Assembly (NCBI GenBank): GCA_963989245.1
Contig: OZ022339.1
Coordinates: 96,784,832 to 96,848,831, forward strand
Direction of reading: 5' to 3'
Length of the DNA: 64,000 bases
From: Nansenia antarctica
Lineage: Eukaryota; Chordata; Actinopteri; Argentiniformes; Microstomatidae
The stretch's first letter is position 1. Every line of letters starts with the position of its first letter. Shown here piece by piece: positions 22,624 to 34,352 of the stretch. The position numbers and the translations under genes were made by a program. Below the pieces are notes generated by a model, which was not told where the DNA came from, ran no database searches, and worked only from the letters and a program-made list of their open reading frames with translations.

Positions 22624-23964
22624 ATGGATCAGACTTTGAAAACCAGGCTGGAAGGTCTGGAATGCCACTTCACCTGGAAGCTGGATTACAGCAGGTCCAA
22701 ACTGGAGGGACTGAGAGAATCAATGATTGACCATGAGGGTGGTGAATGTAACTGGTCGGCTCACCTGTACAACCTCCTGGCTTACCTGCACTACGCGCTG
22801 GGCAGCCGGGCGGACGCCTTCAGCTGCCTGAGGAAGGCCTATGAGGCCGTTCACCAGAGCAGCCCAGAGGACATGGGTGCAATGCTAATAGTGCACTACG
22901 GGATCCTGGCCTGGGTGCGCTATGACTTAGACCAGCTAGCAGAGAGCCAGAGATACGTGGAGAAGGCTGAGGGACTGATGCGGGACAACCCCTCCCCCTC
23001 TCCCACCCCAGGTGACCTGCACCCAGAGGTGTGTGGAGAAAAAGCCTGGACCTTGGAGAAGTTCAACCTGGAGAAGAATTGGGAAGGGCTGGATTGTTTC
23101 CGGATGGCTATGAGAGGCGACCCTGAGAATGTGGTGCTTCAACGTGGCTACGCCATGACATTGTACACATGCTATAAAGGCAACGATTTAGTTTTGGACC
23201 CGGTTCCCCCTGAGCAGAAACGCGAGATCCTCGAGCAACTGAAGCGAGCTAGGGAGGTCGATCCTCAAAACATGACCATCACAATGTTTTACCTGAGGAG
23301 CCTTGCTGACGAGGACAAGGACAAGGCATGTCAACTTGCTGAGGAGATAACAGAACGGCCGATTGAGGACATTAATGGATTTGGAGCGTTTCTCTGGTTT
23401 CTCAGCGATTACGTCTCTCTCGATAAAGCCATTGAGGTAGCGACTAAGGCTCAGGCGAGTCAACCCCATCTGCGTCAACTGAAGAAGCGCCTTGCGGTGA
23501 GTTACAAATGGAAGGTTTACACTCTTCAGAAAGAGAGGCCAACAGCAATGACGGAAAGTCTGACAAGAGCTGTCAACTTGTATGAAGAGTTAACTACACT
23601 ATACCCAAAATCCCAACTCCACAAGATCGACCTGGCAGCATTGTATTCAATAGCTGGCCAAATTGAGAGAGCAGATCAGATCTTCCAGGACTTGCTTGAA
23701 ATGACAGAAAAAGAACAAGACCCACATGAATTACAAGAGCTCTACAACCGATATGCCAATCATCTGTTTTTTGTCAAAAGACACATTTCTCTGGCGATTG
23801 ATTTCAACAAAAAGGCAGCAGGAATCATGGTACAATCTAGAATCCGTGACAAAAGCATTCATACTTTGAAGTCAATTGTTAGTAGAGGGAGGCATAGAAG
23901 GTGTCATGAAATCGAGGACTTCCTGGATCGCCTTGACTTGGAGGGCACTGTCACTCAGCCCTAG
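22624..23964 (+). CDS. IFIT-family protein (interferon-induced protein with tetratricopeptide repeats)
   Basis: 446-residue TPR protein encoded in one exon, as is typical of IFIT genes. IFITs bind viral or non-self RNA 5' ends, or partner proteins, and block translation after interferon induction. Family signatures in order: NLLAYLHYALGSRADAFSCL (about residues 49-68), VHYGILAWVRYDLDQLAESQ (about 91-110), GEKAWTLEKF (about 137-146), then DPENVVLQRGYAMTLYTCY (about 163-181), followed by further degenerate helical repeats to the C-terminus. The start is the ATG right after a splice acceptor (AG at 22621-22622), matching IFIT architecture with a short first exon. An in-frame ATG at 22591 lies inside the predicted intron. 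An ISRE-bearing promoter with a TATA box lies 375-470 bp upstream. The gene sits inside the ntmt2 tandem duplication and has no counterpart in the second unit. Which fish ifit number it corresponds to cannot be told from the sequence alone. Confidence 0.9.
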   Translation: MDQTLKTRLEGLECHFTWKLDYSRSKLEGLRESMIDHEGGECNWSAHLYNLLAYLHYALGSRADAFSCLRKAYEAVHQSSPEDMGAMLIVHYGILAWVRYDLDQLAESQRYVEKAEGLMRDNPSPSPTPGDLHPEVCGEKAWTLEKFNLEKNWEGLDCFRMAMRGDPENVVLQRGYAMTLYTCYKGNDLVLDPVPPEQKREILEQLKRAREVDPQNMTITMFYLRSLADEDKDKACQLAEEITERPIEDINGFGAFLWFLSDYVSLDKAIEVATKAQASQPHLRQLKKRLAVSYKWKVYTLQKERPTAMTESLTRAVNLYEELTTLYPKSQLHKIDLAALYSIAGQIERADQIFQDLLEMTEKEQDPHELQELYNRYANHLFFVKRHISLAIDFNKKAAGIMVQSRIRDKSIHTLKSIVSRGRHRRCHEIEDFLDRLDLEGTVTQP

Positions 23965-24228
23965 ATCTATTCCTCCATCCATCTGACCTCAGCCATCATT
24001 TGTACGATATTATATGTAAAGTAATGTCAGAGAGACGTACCTGTGAAGATGTTTACGTATGGGGAGTCAGAAAACTCAAATCAGCCCACGTCAACTGGCA
24101 GGGAAAGAACATGTGTTCAAATTGACTTTGGGACAACTTACCCTTATCCTAAGCACTTTCCTAACCCTAACCCTGTTGCTCATTCATAATACTGCCTAAC
24201 CATCACGCATTGTTAACATGTATTAAAA

Positions 24229-25241
24229 CTAAGGCTGTCAATGTTAACACGTTTGTTGAGAGTTGGTTGATATGGTTCATACTATCCTATATTTTAGACT
24301 GCGACAGTGTCACTAGCTTCAATAACAACGGAGGCACCGAACTAACGGTAGGAATTGGTGAATAATTGATGAATGGAGTAGAGCTAGCTAGCTAGCCGGC
24401 CCTGAGCTAGTAAAGACAGCCAGTGTTCTGAGACACAGCCAGCTGTCCTACCCGCTACGGTGGTCAGGTCCAGAACAGATCTGCCGGCAACAAGGTCCGG
24501 TGTTACAAACCAGTTGTGATGCTCAACTCATAGCTTAAAAGACTGTTGCTCATGGACAGTGTGATAACCATAGCTAATAGTGCTAAGCTAACGTGTATAA
24601 CAATAACAGCTGTTTAAACGAGCAATACAACCTGCTACTATCTGTGTACAATATGGTCATGTGGTCCTCCGTGGCTCAGTTGGTAGAGCATGGAGCTAAC
24701 AACGCTTAGGTTGTGGGTTCGATTCCCGTTGGGACCATATACTGTATACTGAAAATGTATGCGCTCACTGCAATCTAAGTCGCTTTGGATAAAAGCGTCA
24801 GCTAAATGGCGTATTATATATTGATATTATATATTACAATAATGTTTATTGAAAGTAACAATCAGCATTCACTTAATCAACATGTTACTTTGCAAACATT
24901 TGACAGGCAAGCATTCACTTTTTAGCAGACGTTTGTAACTGTTCTTTATGTGGTTGTCAATTCATTATGGACATTGTGGGCAAAGTCAGATGTTATAATA
25001 AAGTTTAAAAAACAGATTCCTCTAACCAGTTTGTCATGCATTTATTTATTCCAACACCACACTTGTTTTTCTTTTATCTCCCTCAGAAAAGTAAATACTA
25101 GTATTTTAAACTTGTGATTAATCATGATTAAGGCGTTAATATTTTCAACAAGTTAGTATTTTAAACTTGTGATTAATCATGATTAAATCACAGCCTATTA
25201 TTGTGATTAGCTTGATTGAAAATCGATTGACAGCACTAGTT
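24229..25241. mobile_element. Possible hAT-like DNA element containing the SINE
   Basis: Left CTAAGGCTGTCAATGTTAAC and right ATCGATTGACAGCACTAG resemble inverted repeats of teleost hAT elements (CTA-GCTGTCAAT). A repeated TTTTAAACTTGTGATTAATC (25105 and 25152) lies near the right end. I see no clear target duplication, so the boundaries are tentative. Confidence 0.4.
24665..24835 (+). mobile_element. tRNA-derived SINE
   Basis: The tRNA-like head has box A (TGGCTCAGTTGGTAGAGC) and box B (GGTTCGATTCC). It is followed by an unrelated body ending GTCGCTTTGGATAAAAGCG and CTAAATGGCGTATTATATA, the usual salmonid/pike-type SINE tail. A functional tRNA would not have this tail. Confidence 0.85.
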
Positions 25242-26535
25242 TCTACACACTTCGGTGATGTGAAAGGAAATGTTTCTAATCTGTGTTGTTTTGGTGTGAG
25301 TGTTCTCTGGCGTTTTCATTCTGCTCGACCACAGACGACCTGTCAACCACACTGGTCTCCTTATTTAAAATAAGTGCCCGAAGATGGAAGCGGAGTGAAC
25401 CTTTAAAGAGACTTTACACATACTAAACGGTCTCTGCAGTGTTTCCCACAGGGTTTTGTGAAACTGTGGTGAGTGGACCTCGGACCGTTGTAATCATATT
25501 TTCGGTTCGTTATGAAACTATGGCGGGACAAATTCGACTATGGCGGGCCTCCGCAGTCTGGAGCATGCTGGAGTAGACCTCTGGTCAACACACACATGTT
25601 TCACACACATCCATATCAGCTTCACTAGGCCTTCTAAGGACACAAACATTCCAACTGTGTTAATCATTAAAAAAAAATCATCATCATTATCATCTTTCAG
25701 TGATATCAACAGACCAACAGGGAAAGATAGGAAGTCAATTCCTTGTTTCCGCAGTATTGGAAAAGCCAATCCTGCTGTTCTCCTGTCCACAATATACGCA
25801 TGTATCCTTATCCTCTGGTAATAATTAGCTAACATCATATTTCGCTGATACCAACCTAGCACTTATCAGACTCAGTCTCAAGAGGGGCTCCTGGTCGAGT
25901 TCCCACGTGTCTCCGCGTGTGAGCGGAGCAGAACCACCTTTTGTCATTGTGCTCCTCGCGCGCGGACTGACCCGCAGGGGACACCAAGACTGGCTGCTTA
26001 GGTGTGATTCGGCCATTTCAGGAACCTGATGAGGGATTCCTCAGTGGCCCTCACAAGAGGGCTCTTGTTATAGTTGGTAGCTGCATTAAGGAGCGCTATA
26101 GGAGATCTGTTCTGCCTGCCGCTATACTGTCACAAAGACATGTGACCATACCCAAAACATTATCACATAACAGTGAACAATAACAGGAAAATTATCCTGT
26201 ATTACATGGACCGAGTGCAATTCACTGTGCATTGAACCACCATGCTGTACTGTAAACAAATTCCACCAACCTAGGTGGTGTGGCAATAAAAGGAACTTGT
26301 CATGCAAAATATAGTAGTCTTAAGTGAGTATGTGTTGTTTGCAGTACAGTAGACCAACATACAGCACTATAGCAGGCATCACATCTGTGTGCTGAAAAAC
26401 CTTGTTAGTGCATAGGTGAAGTTATTGGTAGTGGTGCTCATTTAGCATTTCCTGTCTTTTGTGGCTTTTGACAAGCCATAACTTCTCACTTAATGCATAG
26501 TTTTTGGTCGTTAATAATTGCATACTTACAGTATA

Positions 26536-26695
26536 ATAAAAAAAAAATAATAAATTGTATTTGTAATGCACTTAACATAAGGAAATCTAAAAGTGCTACA
26601 GATTAAAAACAAGAAGACGAATAAAAAGAATAAAATAATTACAATTTCAATAAAAAAAGGCTAATAAAAGGCTCTATTAAAAAGGTAGGTTTTAA
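26536..26695 (-). mobile_element. L2-like LINE 3' fragment
   Basis: AATAATAAATTGTATTTGTA, ATGCACTTAACAT and AAAAGTGCTACAGATTAAAA resemble LINE/SINE 3' ends. The segment interrupts alignment between unit A (26520-26700) and unit B (34810-34825), supporting an insertion. Confidence 0.55.
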
Positions 26696-27198
26696 GGCCT
26701 ACTTTGCAATCATGGAGGCAAGTTCTTATGATTTGTGTTTCAAAATGTTCTTTCTGAGTATGCTTTTCATTCAGTGTTTGAAACTAAAGCTAATATATGA
26801 TTAGATCTATGTAGGTTATATGTTTTCAAACGTGAGAAGACACTGCTAAAAATAACTGCTACACTATATGCCTATTAGGGATAGGGTGCACATATGGTTC
26901 TTGTGTGCTTCTGGAATTTCTGCTACTGCATGCCTGTTCGTCCTAAGGGAGTAGGATCATTCTGAAACTGATAGCCCCCCTCCCTCAACCCCCCCTCACC
27001 CCAAGGCAGAGGACCAAGCAGGTGATCTGATAAGCCAAGGCGGTTTTCAGCACTGCCCCAAGAAAGGCCGGAGACTGCCAGAGACAGTTATCGACACAGA
27101 TATAGCAGCAGCCAGCAGCCAGCAGTGTCCCGCACCGTAACTCTGTCACACACACTTGCACAGTTTACACATACTACTGCTCGCTGCGCTGCTCAGAC

Positions 27199-30100
27199 AT
27201 GTCGGTCCCTCCGCCCAACATGGAGTACAAGGGCAAACGCCAGGCATTCAGTAGCCGCTATAAGAAGACGGATGATGCCATGTTCTGCCACAGCTTGTCC
27301 TTCCATCTGACCCACGCCCTGGAGAAAGAGTTCTTCGCCACCTACACCTACCTGCTGAAGCAGATCCCACTGGGTAAGGAAGGAGAGGGAAGGACTGGGA
27401 GGACTGGTGTCAAGGGGACTGGTTTGGCAAAGTATGTGTGTGTCCTGGTGGATTGCATCATACAAAATCTTACCCATTGTCAGAGATATTATGTTGATCT
27501 GTACCGACTTCTGTAAAGGAACCCATAATGGTTCTGATGCTGAAAATAGGAGTGTTTGTTTGCGCATTCTCAGTTCAAATAAGAAATTAAATGTATATCT
27601 GTCAAGACATGTTGATGATCAACGATTTAAAGAGATTGAAATTATTTTGGATACCGTATCGGATACAGATTAAGCCTAGTTCTAGACTGAAAAGCATCCT
27701 TGATGTAGATTTGCCGAAAATTTAAATTGAGATTTAGGAGTCAGCACTAAATGTGATTTTGGTGTAGCACACTAAGGCACATGCCATATTATTGCAAGGT
27801 TCCTGGATTCCATCTATCAACATATCTGACATGGCATGCCCCTCTCTCTCACCCAACCTTCCTGTCAATCTCTACTGTCTTTCTCCAGTAAATCCAAAAA
27901 GCCCTTAAAACACATTTAAAATATATTGTGATTTAGTCCAGGACAAGGTTTAACCTTCGTCTTCGTCTGGAAGCTGCCTTGTAACATACAGTAGCCTGTA
28001 AACCTTCTTTCTTTTTTGGGGGCAAATTGTTTTATTTGATGAGGTTTCAAACCTGACCGACTCAAGCCTTAATGGCCTGTTAATATAAGTATAAGTATGT
28101 AAAGTATGTAAGCACTTAGTCTCTCTCTGTCATTCAGTGTAAGATTCATGCCAGGCAGAGTTTCATAGTCGGATTACTTACAAGAGGTTATTAATTGTTA
28201 TGAGTTGAATAAATGTGTTATGTCTTCATGAATGTTAACCAGACTACTATATGATACAACAGACATTCTGTGTTGAAGAATGTTTTATTTGTATTTAACA
28301 GAACACAAACATAGTGGCTATCACTGAAGTAGCTATAGGTGGAGGTACAGAAGGCTTTTGGTGTAGCAACCATGCTATTCATAGATAAAGAGCATTGGCT
28401 AGTAATTGAATTACCAGATATAAATAGGTAATTCAGTGCAAAAGTAAACCAAAAAAACTGCATATAAACCAAAGAAATGCATATAAACTCTGGGCAATCT
28501 TAAGGTGTTGTGATATAGTCCTTTGGTGGGATGACCACAATGTGTTTTTGTCCAAACAGTTGAAAGGACAGCTGGCTTGTAACACAATCCTCCCTCTAAT
28601 TGGGTTAACCAATTACATGTGTGGGTGACAGAGAAAGGTGAGACACAGAGTGGCACTTAATTGGCAAAAGAACTTGAAGACACGAATCTTTCTCGTTCTC
28701 GCCCTCTCTCTTCCTTCCATCTAATTCTTGACGGATGTTACTATTCTTATCCTCCCTCGGAGAGCCTCCCTATGGGTCACATGACAGGCTCTGCCGACCG
28801 GCCTTTCTGTATCAGAATACAGTCTCTCTGCCAAACTTGACACCTTGTGATTCTCTAACATTTTGCCGCCAACTATCAAGTTGATTCGCCAAGTAAACAT
28901 TTAACCTCTCGGCATGTATGGTCCGCTTGTGCACTTCGTCTTGGTTTTAACCCTGAATTGTCTTGAGGCGACCTTTCAAATCCCTCTCCTTGATCTCTGC
29001 CCCGTCTGATCTTCTTAGCATTGTGGAGAGAGTCTATCTGGAATGTGATGACTTGGAATCATGGTGTTATAAATGTAACTACTGTATGTCTCTGGCTGGC
29101 AAACACAGTCACCTCTCGTGATCCCCAGCTGCTGTGAACGCGTCATTTAAGCCTGGAGAAATGTGTGTTGATACTTCAGGACTTATTTGAGCTCAAGAAC
29201 TAAGGCAGCAAAATGTCCTCGAACTGAGAAAACGCATGAAGGCCCACACATTTATTTTTCTGCAAATTGAGAAAACTGCCCGTTAGTTTTCAGGAGTTAA
29301 ATCTGGTTTTGATAATGGTAAATTCTATATATAAAGCTCATATCTTCTTCTTCTTCTTCTTCTTCTTCTTTCGTACATCATCAGATGGCCAACTCAGTGT
29401 CATGCAGCCACGCCCTCGTTTCCGGTCCTAAGTCGAATAGGCCAGCTTCTGAGACTGGGCTGTATAGGGGGCAGCCGGAGATTATGTGCTCAGCAGTCTG
29501 TTCAGGCTCGCCACACTCGCATGCCGCATTGTCCGATAGGCCCCCACTTCTTCATAGATGACTTGAAGCGTCTGACCCCAGAGCGCAGACGGTTCAGCGA
29601 GGTCCATAGGTGGCGTGGCATGTCTTCTTCTTTTACACCGCCTCCTGGGTCCCGGATGTATTGTTGGATGCGGGAGGGCCCAGCTGTCTCCCACGTCTGT
29701 TTCCAGGATGCTGCCAGCCAGGCATCTCTGGACAAGTCCTCAGGGATAGACTGTAGCATCTCTTGTGCTGCCTTGTTGTAGGGATGGCGAGACTTGAGCC
29801 TGCATGGTGGTGCCGGTGTTGTTGTGGCTTTGTGCAGGATGTGCCAGTCATGCTTCTGGGCTTTTCTTGCCAGGGCGAGGGTAGCCGCGTCCCGTCGGAG
29901 GCTGGCTGGGGCCGATTCCAGCTAGGACTGGCAGGTAGGACACAGGGGTGGGTTTCAGACAACCAGTTAGTATCCGGAGGGCGCTGTTGATGACAGGATC
30001 TATCTTGTTTGCATGTGGACTTCTGCTCCAGGCAGGGGCGCAGTATTCTGCTACGGGAAGGACCAGGGCTTGCGTGGATGTGCGTAGGGTCTGGGGAGAA

Positions 30101-32918
30101 GCTCCCCAAGTCGAACCTGCCAGGCGGCGGATGAGTGAGACCCTTGCTGTTGTTTTGGCCTTCACTTCATCCAGGTGTTGCTTGTAGGACAGTGTCGGGT
30201 CCAAGCTTACGCCGAGGTAGTTGGGGGCTTGCTGGAACTCCAGGCGGTTGTTGCCAACATGCACATCCAGTTCCCTTCTTGCTTCCCGGTCGTAGAGGTG
30301 GTAAGCTGCAGACACTGTTTTGCCCATGCTGAGCTGAAGGTGCCACTTCTGGAGGTAGGCTGCCAGAATGCCCATGTCTCCGTTGAGGCCATCTTCCATC
30401 GCCTTCCATGTTGGGCATTGAAGCATTATGGCCAAGTCGTCCGCATAGCCATACTTGCTAGATGTTGTATCCGTTAGGTAATGAATGTAGATATTGAACA
30501 ACATTGGTGAGAGGACGGAGCCTTGCGGGACACCGTTCTTCAACCTTCTGAGCCTCATATAGCCTTATAAAGCTCATGACCGTAATCCCAGATCTCATTG
30601 AGAAAAGTAGTAAATATATAACACAAAGGTAAACAAATAGACATTCATATCATATATTAGAATTGAATGGATACTGTAATTTTCAAGTGTGAAAAATTCA
30701 AGTGTAATATACTAAACGTTAAACCAATTCAAGAGAGAGATTTTCCAAATGTGTGGGAATTGTATTGTTTTACTTGAGAGTAGCCATGACGTTTTGGGGC
30801 TGAAACTGCCTTTTTCGTCCCCCATTTTCCCCCATCTGGAGGCTTGTTAGCCCCGCCCACTTACATATCTTAGTCCAATAAATAAATCAATATTGGGTAA
30901 ATCAGGAAGTCATTTGTGGAACTATTTGAAGCCTTCAGTAATTTCATTGGTGCCACTATTCTAATTTACCACTCTGCTCTGTTCTATCCTGTATGTCCAA
31001 CAGCCAAGCTGTACGCCGTCACCTGTGAGTACATTGAAGGAGTGAAGCAATTCTACTACATTGCGCAGCAATTCTACGAGGACGTCCCTGCGTCAGAAGA
31101 GGGAATGATGGGAGATTATGTGGCGATCTCTCACGTCGACCTAGAAGGTTCCAGGAGATTTCTGAGAAGGTTTGTGGGGGTAAGGGTACTGTGCCACTGG
31201 AATGACACCTCTGCTCTATGTTTTGCTCATACTGTATGTCATTTCCTGTCTTTTATGGGAAACCATGTGTTTTAGTCCTGGCTTGATATTGTATGTCAAC
31301 TGTACGTAGTCAGTGTTTACTGTATTCCACAGTACTATATTGGTCACAGTAATAACCAAGTGTGGATATTCATGTCATCTATTTATGACACGGAATACAT
31401 CATCTTAAGTTTATAAAAAGACTTCCTATCCATTTTCATCTACAAAGGAAGATGAGCCTCTGCTCTCTTGGGTGAGACAGCATCTAATCTTGACCTCCTT
31501 CCAGCTCTGAACAAGCACAGTCAGACATGGCCAGCTCACCCACAGTCTTTAATCCTTCTCTACCCTCGCTAAATGTTACACTTGCTCCTCGACATGATAC
31601 ACGCTTAAAGAGGGTAGAGGGTCAGCATGCTCTATGCAGGGCCATAGTGTGTGTGTGTGTGTGCGTGTGTGTGAGCGTGTGTGTGTCTGTGTGTGAGCGC
31701 GTCTGTCTGCCAAGTCATAGTAATGTCTGTGTGTGTGTGTGTGTGTGTGTGCTACTGTAACTAGGTTATTTATAGGGGTCATTTCTGGTGGAGCTCTAAT
31801 TATGAGCTCCAGGGATTTGGGAGTTTGAAAATAAAAGCAGTAGGACATGCGCAGGGTGGATGACAGCTTAGCCACTGATGCTAATGTAAACACACCAACA
31901 TTGGTTTAACAACACTCTCCATACAGTATCCAGTGTCATGGTATTACCGACCAGTATCCCTACGACATGGAGAAGATATAATACATCCATTGTGATGATG
32001 TGATGTATGTCTCTCTATCCTCCACTGCCATTGCCTCAGGGTGACTTTGACTACGATGTTTGTAGGTAACTAACAGACACGTGTTAGAGCAAATATTATG
32101 TACCCCAAAGGCTGGCTGTGTGCCCTCTATAACCTGACCACAGTTGCCAGATCCTCACACAAATCCCTCTCAACTATCAAAAATGGCAAAGGCCCTCTTG
32201 ATTTAGTCACCTGAAATGTTATACAGCTTGCCTTACATAACCATGAGTCCGAGTTCTTTCCATGCACTGGTCATCTGAACTGGTCATTAGATTATTACAA
32301 GCAAGAAACATCCATCCAGAAAAAGGCAGAAGAAGAAATTGGACTTAAGCATTCTTTTCAAACACACGACACACCATCCCCTCTTTAAACTCTGCGGTGT
32401 CGTTGAACCGTGTCTGGGTTGTGATCCTGACAACTACATTAAAACTAAGCACAGTGGAGAGATTTAGAGTGCACCCAGGTTAAACTGCAGTACATGCAAG
32501 GAGAGCAATATGGCAGTAATTCACTAAACCAGGAAGCCTTTTCTAACAACCATAGAGTTCCTCAGGGCCCCATCTTTCATACAATCATACAAGATTGGAC
32601 CTACGACCCCCCTCGTTCCTTAGGGGAGAGAGGGAGGAGGAAGGGAGGGAGAGTGGTGAGGTCAGAATGCAAAATGAAAAGGATAAAAAAAGAAGCATGA
32701 TTCAAGCAAGGCTTCTTTTGTTCTCTCATGTCAAAGTTCACGGTATCCTTATCCTGCTTGTTTCTGCTCACTGTGCTTTGGACTTGCAGAGGCCACACAT
32801 CTGGTTCTACAGCATCATTATGGTTACATGCATCAGGGAATGCCCATGTACTTATTTGTGTGCGCCTAGCCTACTGTATGCCGTTGCTTGTGTGCTTGTT
32901 AATGTGTACAACATTATA

Positions 32919-32953
<35 letters not shown>

Positions 32954-32964
32954 CATGCGTGCGT

Positions 32965-33004
<40 letters not shown>

Positions 33005-33038
33005 GCGTGTGCGTGTGCGTGTGCGTGTGCGTGTGCGC

Positions 33039-33076
<38 letters not shown>

Positions 33077-33382
33077 ATGTGTGCGTACGCACGTGCGTGT
33101 GTGTGTTCCCCCTCTGTCTTCAGGGTCCTGGTAAGGCCGGTACCAAGTGTGCCCTGGACTGTGGTTGTGGGATAGGGCGCGTGTCTAAGGGCGTCCTCAT
33201 CCCTATGTTTGAAACCATAGAGATGGCAGATATGAAGGAGGAGTTCCTGCTCCATGCCCACGAGACTTACCTCGGCGATGACGCTAAGCAGGTCAAAACC
33301 TACTACTGCTACAGCCTGCAGGAATTAGCCCCGCCCTTAAAGAAGTACGACGTCATCTGGATGCAGTGGGTTGCATGTAAGT

Positions 33383-33453
<71 letters not shown>

Positions 33454-34352
33454 TGCATGCGTGTGTGCACTTTCCATCTGTGTCTCTCCACTTTTTCTAT
33501 GTATGTGTAAGTGTGCTTTGCTCTTTAGTACAGTATGTATTTACTGTATGTACAGATGTGAGGCGAGCTCTACTGCATTTAGAACTAGAGATTGCAGCCA
33601 TATGATGTCAGAGCTCCTTATAGAGTTTCCTCAGTGTGGTGTGTCAGTACGCCAAGTGGTGAAGGAAGTTCTGCCCAACTCCTCCTCGTCTTATTGTAGG
33701 GGAGACTGTCTTTACTGTCTTGTTTGGTTTCCTCCACTCAAGTCACACATCCCTGATTCAGAGGGTGAAACCTGCCAGCCTTCAGTGTATGAATATGAGA
33801 CAACTCGATGAAGAAGAGAGCTCTGGAAATCGAGGGAGGAACATTATGTGCAATATTTTGGCTTGACTAGCAAGTGTGTCCTTGATTTTCAACAATGTTG
33901 AAATTGATTTACATTTTTCAGAATTTTTATTTAAAAATCTGAACATTTGGTCGGTTGCCGACTTGTTCCCCCTTTCACCAGCTGCTGTCACGTATCAGCC
34001 AGCCAAACAAGACAGATGGTTCTACACAACTTCCATCCCAAACTATTCGTCCTGATTGGTTGTTTTGTGCTGCCTGCGTTCCTTCCTGTCTCCAGGTCAC
34101 CTGACTGACAAGGACCTGACAGCGTTCCTGATGCGCTGTAAGAGGAGCCTGCGGCCCAACGGGGTGATCATCATGAAGGAGAACATGGCGCGGCAGGGCG
34201 CCAAGCTGGACCCCAGCGACAGCAGCATCGACCGTCACCTGGACATCATGAGGAATATAATCTTCAAGGCTGGTCTGGAGGTCCAAGCTATAGAGAAGCA
34301 GGAGGGCTTCCCCGACGCCATCGTCCCTGTGTGGATGGTCGCCATGAAGTAG
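27199..34352 (+). CDS. ntmt2: N-terminal Xaa-Pro-Lys N-methyltransferase 2, copy B (tandem duplicate)
   Basis: Second NTMT2-family methyltransferase gene, with the same four-exon structure as copy A: 27199-27373, 31004-31179, 33124-33376 and 34096-34352, joining in phase to 286 residues. Exons 2, 3 and 4 have exactly the same lengths as in copy A; exon 1 is 12 nt shorter. The SAM loop LDCGCGIGRVSK and the catalytic His, Asn and two Asp equivalents (CHLTDKD, MKEN, LDPSDSS) are kept. Exon 4 differs from copy A at 12 of 84 residues and exon 2 at 9 of 59. Exon 1 is more divergent: MFCHSLSFHLTHALEKEFF replaces MCRHSMSFHLHHVLRNDFF. The first intron carries a LINE copy (29342-30565). No stop codon or broken splice site is seen, so I treat it as functional. 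Confidence 0.92.
29342..30565 (-). mobile_element. 5'-truncated non-LTR retrotransposon (I/Nimb-like) in ntmt2-B intron 1
   Basis: The minus strand encodes an RT segment with NGVPQGSVLSPMLFNIYIHY, intact YADD (GYADDLAIMLQ), then the thumb and C-terminal region. The 3' tail is (GAA)n (29343-29370). A 12-bp target duplication TATAAAGCTCAT flanks it (29330-29341 and 30566-30577). Truncated at the 5' end within the RT. Confidence 0.88.
32922..33106 (+). repeat. (GT)n/(GC-GT)n upstream of ntmt2-B exon 3
   Basis: Long GT run with GC interruptions, including several GTGTGC units, ending about 18 bases before the acceptor at 33123. Much longer than the equivalent in copy A. Confidence 0.95.
33385..33445 (+). 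repeat. (GT)n downstream of ntmt2-B exon 3 donor
   Basis: GT run followed by GTGC units, starting eight bases after the donor, at the same place as in copy A. Confidence 0.95.
33848..33994. mobile_element. Foldback/MITE element, family 1, half copy in ntmt2-B intron 3
   Basis: Only the right half is present, from GCAATATTTTGGCTTGACTA to CCAGCTGCTGTCACG, followed by TA. Copy A at the matching place (about 18855-18880) reads straight from GGGAGGGATATACTG to TATCAGCCAGCC, an empty site. Confidence 0.78.

Larger units (their letters stand above)
24000..26535. other. Spacer after IFIT: 3' UTR, repeats, no further gene
   Basis: Includes the possible hAT element and SINE and a stretch starting CAGTGTTTCCCACAG (25437) that resembles a hAT terminus without a visible partner. 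No exon recognised. An AATAAA at about 25000 is the nearest polyadenylation signal I see. Confidence 0.55.
13545..26810 (+). repeat. Tandem duplication unit A (ntmt2 copy A, L2, IFIT)
   Basis: Starts near GAGAAGACGCTGCTAAAAAT (13561), homologous to unit B at 26833, and ends near 26810. Homology with unit B covers promoter, exons and introns. Examples are 14912-15220 with 28362-28850, 15741-15830 with 28950-29040, and 17540-17900 with 32110-32600. The 3' flank 26690-26810 matches 34810-34940. Relative to B, A carries an extra LINE in intron 1, an inverted-repeat element in intron 2, an L2 after exon 4 and a roughly 4.7-kb segment containing IFIT. Confidence 0.85.

Noticed and set aside
24661..24740. 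A tRNA gene with good A and B boxes
   Set aside because: It continues into a SINE body and tail (GGATAAAAGCG, CTAAATGGC), and the cloverleaf is not clean; best read as the head of a SINE.
25434..25862. A hAT element beginning CAGTGTTTCCCACAG, and a 114-codon frame on the minus strand
   Set aside because: I found no matching opposite terminus or target duplication, and the frame matches no transposase I know.
32595..33510. Long Val-Cys and Thr-His open frames around ntmt2-B exon 3
   Set aside because: They come from (GT)n/(CA)n repeats; only the exon 3 part is coding. Similar frames at 636-974, 2294-2705, 41646-42109 and 43136-43397 were also rejected.
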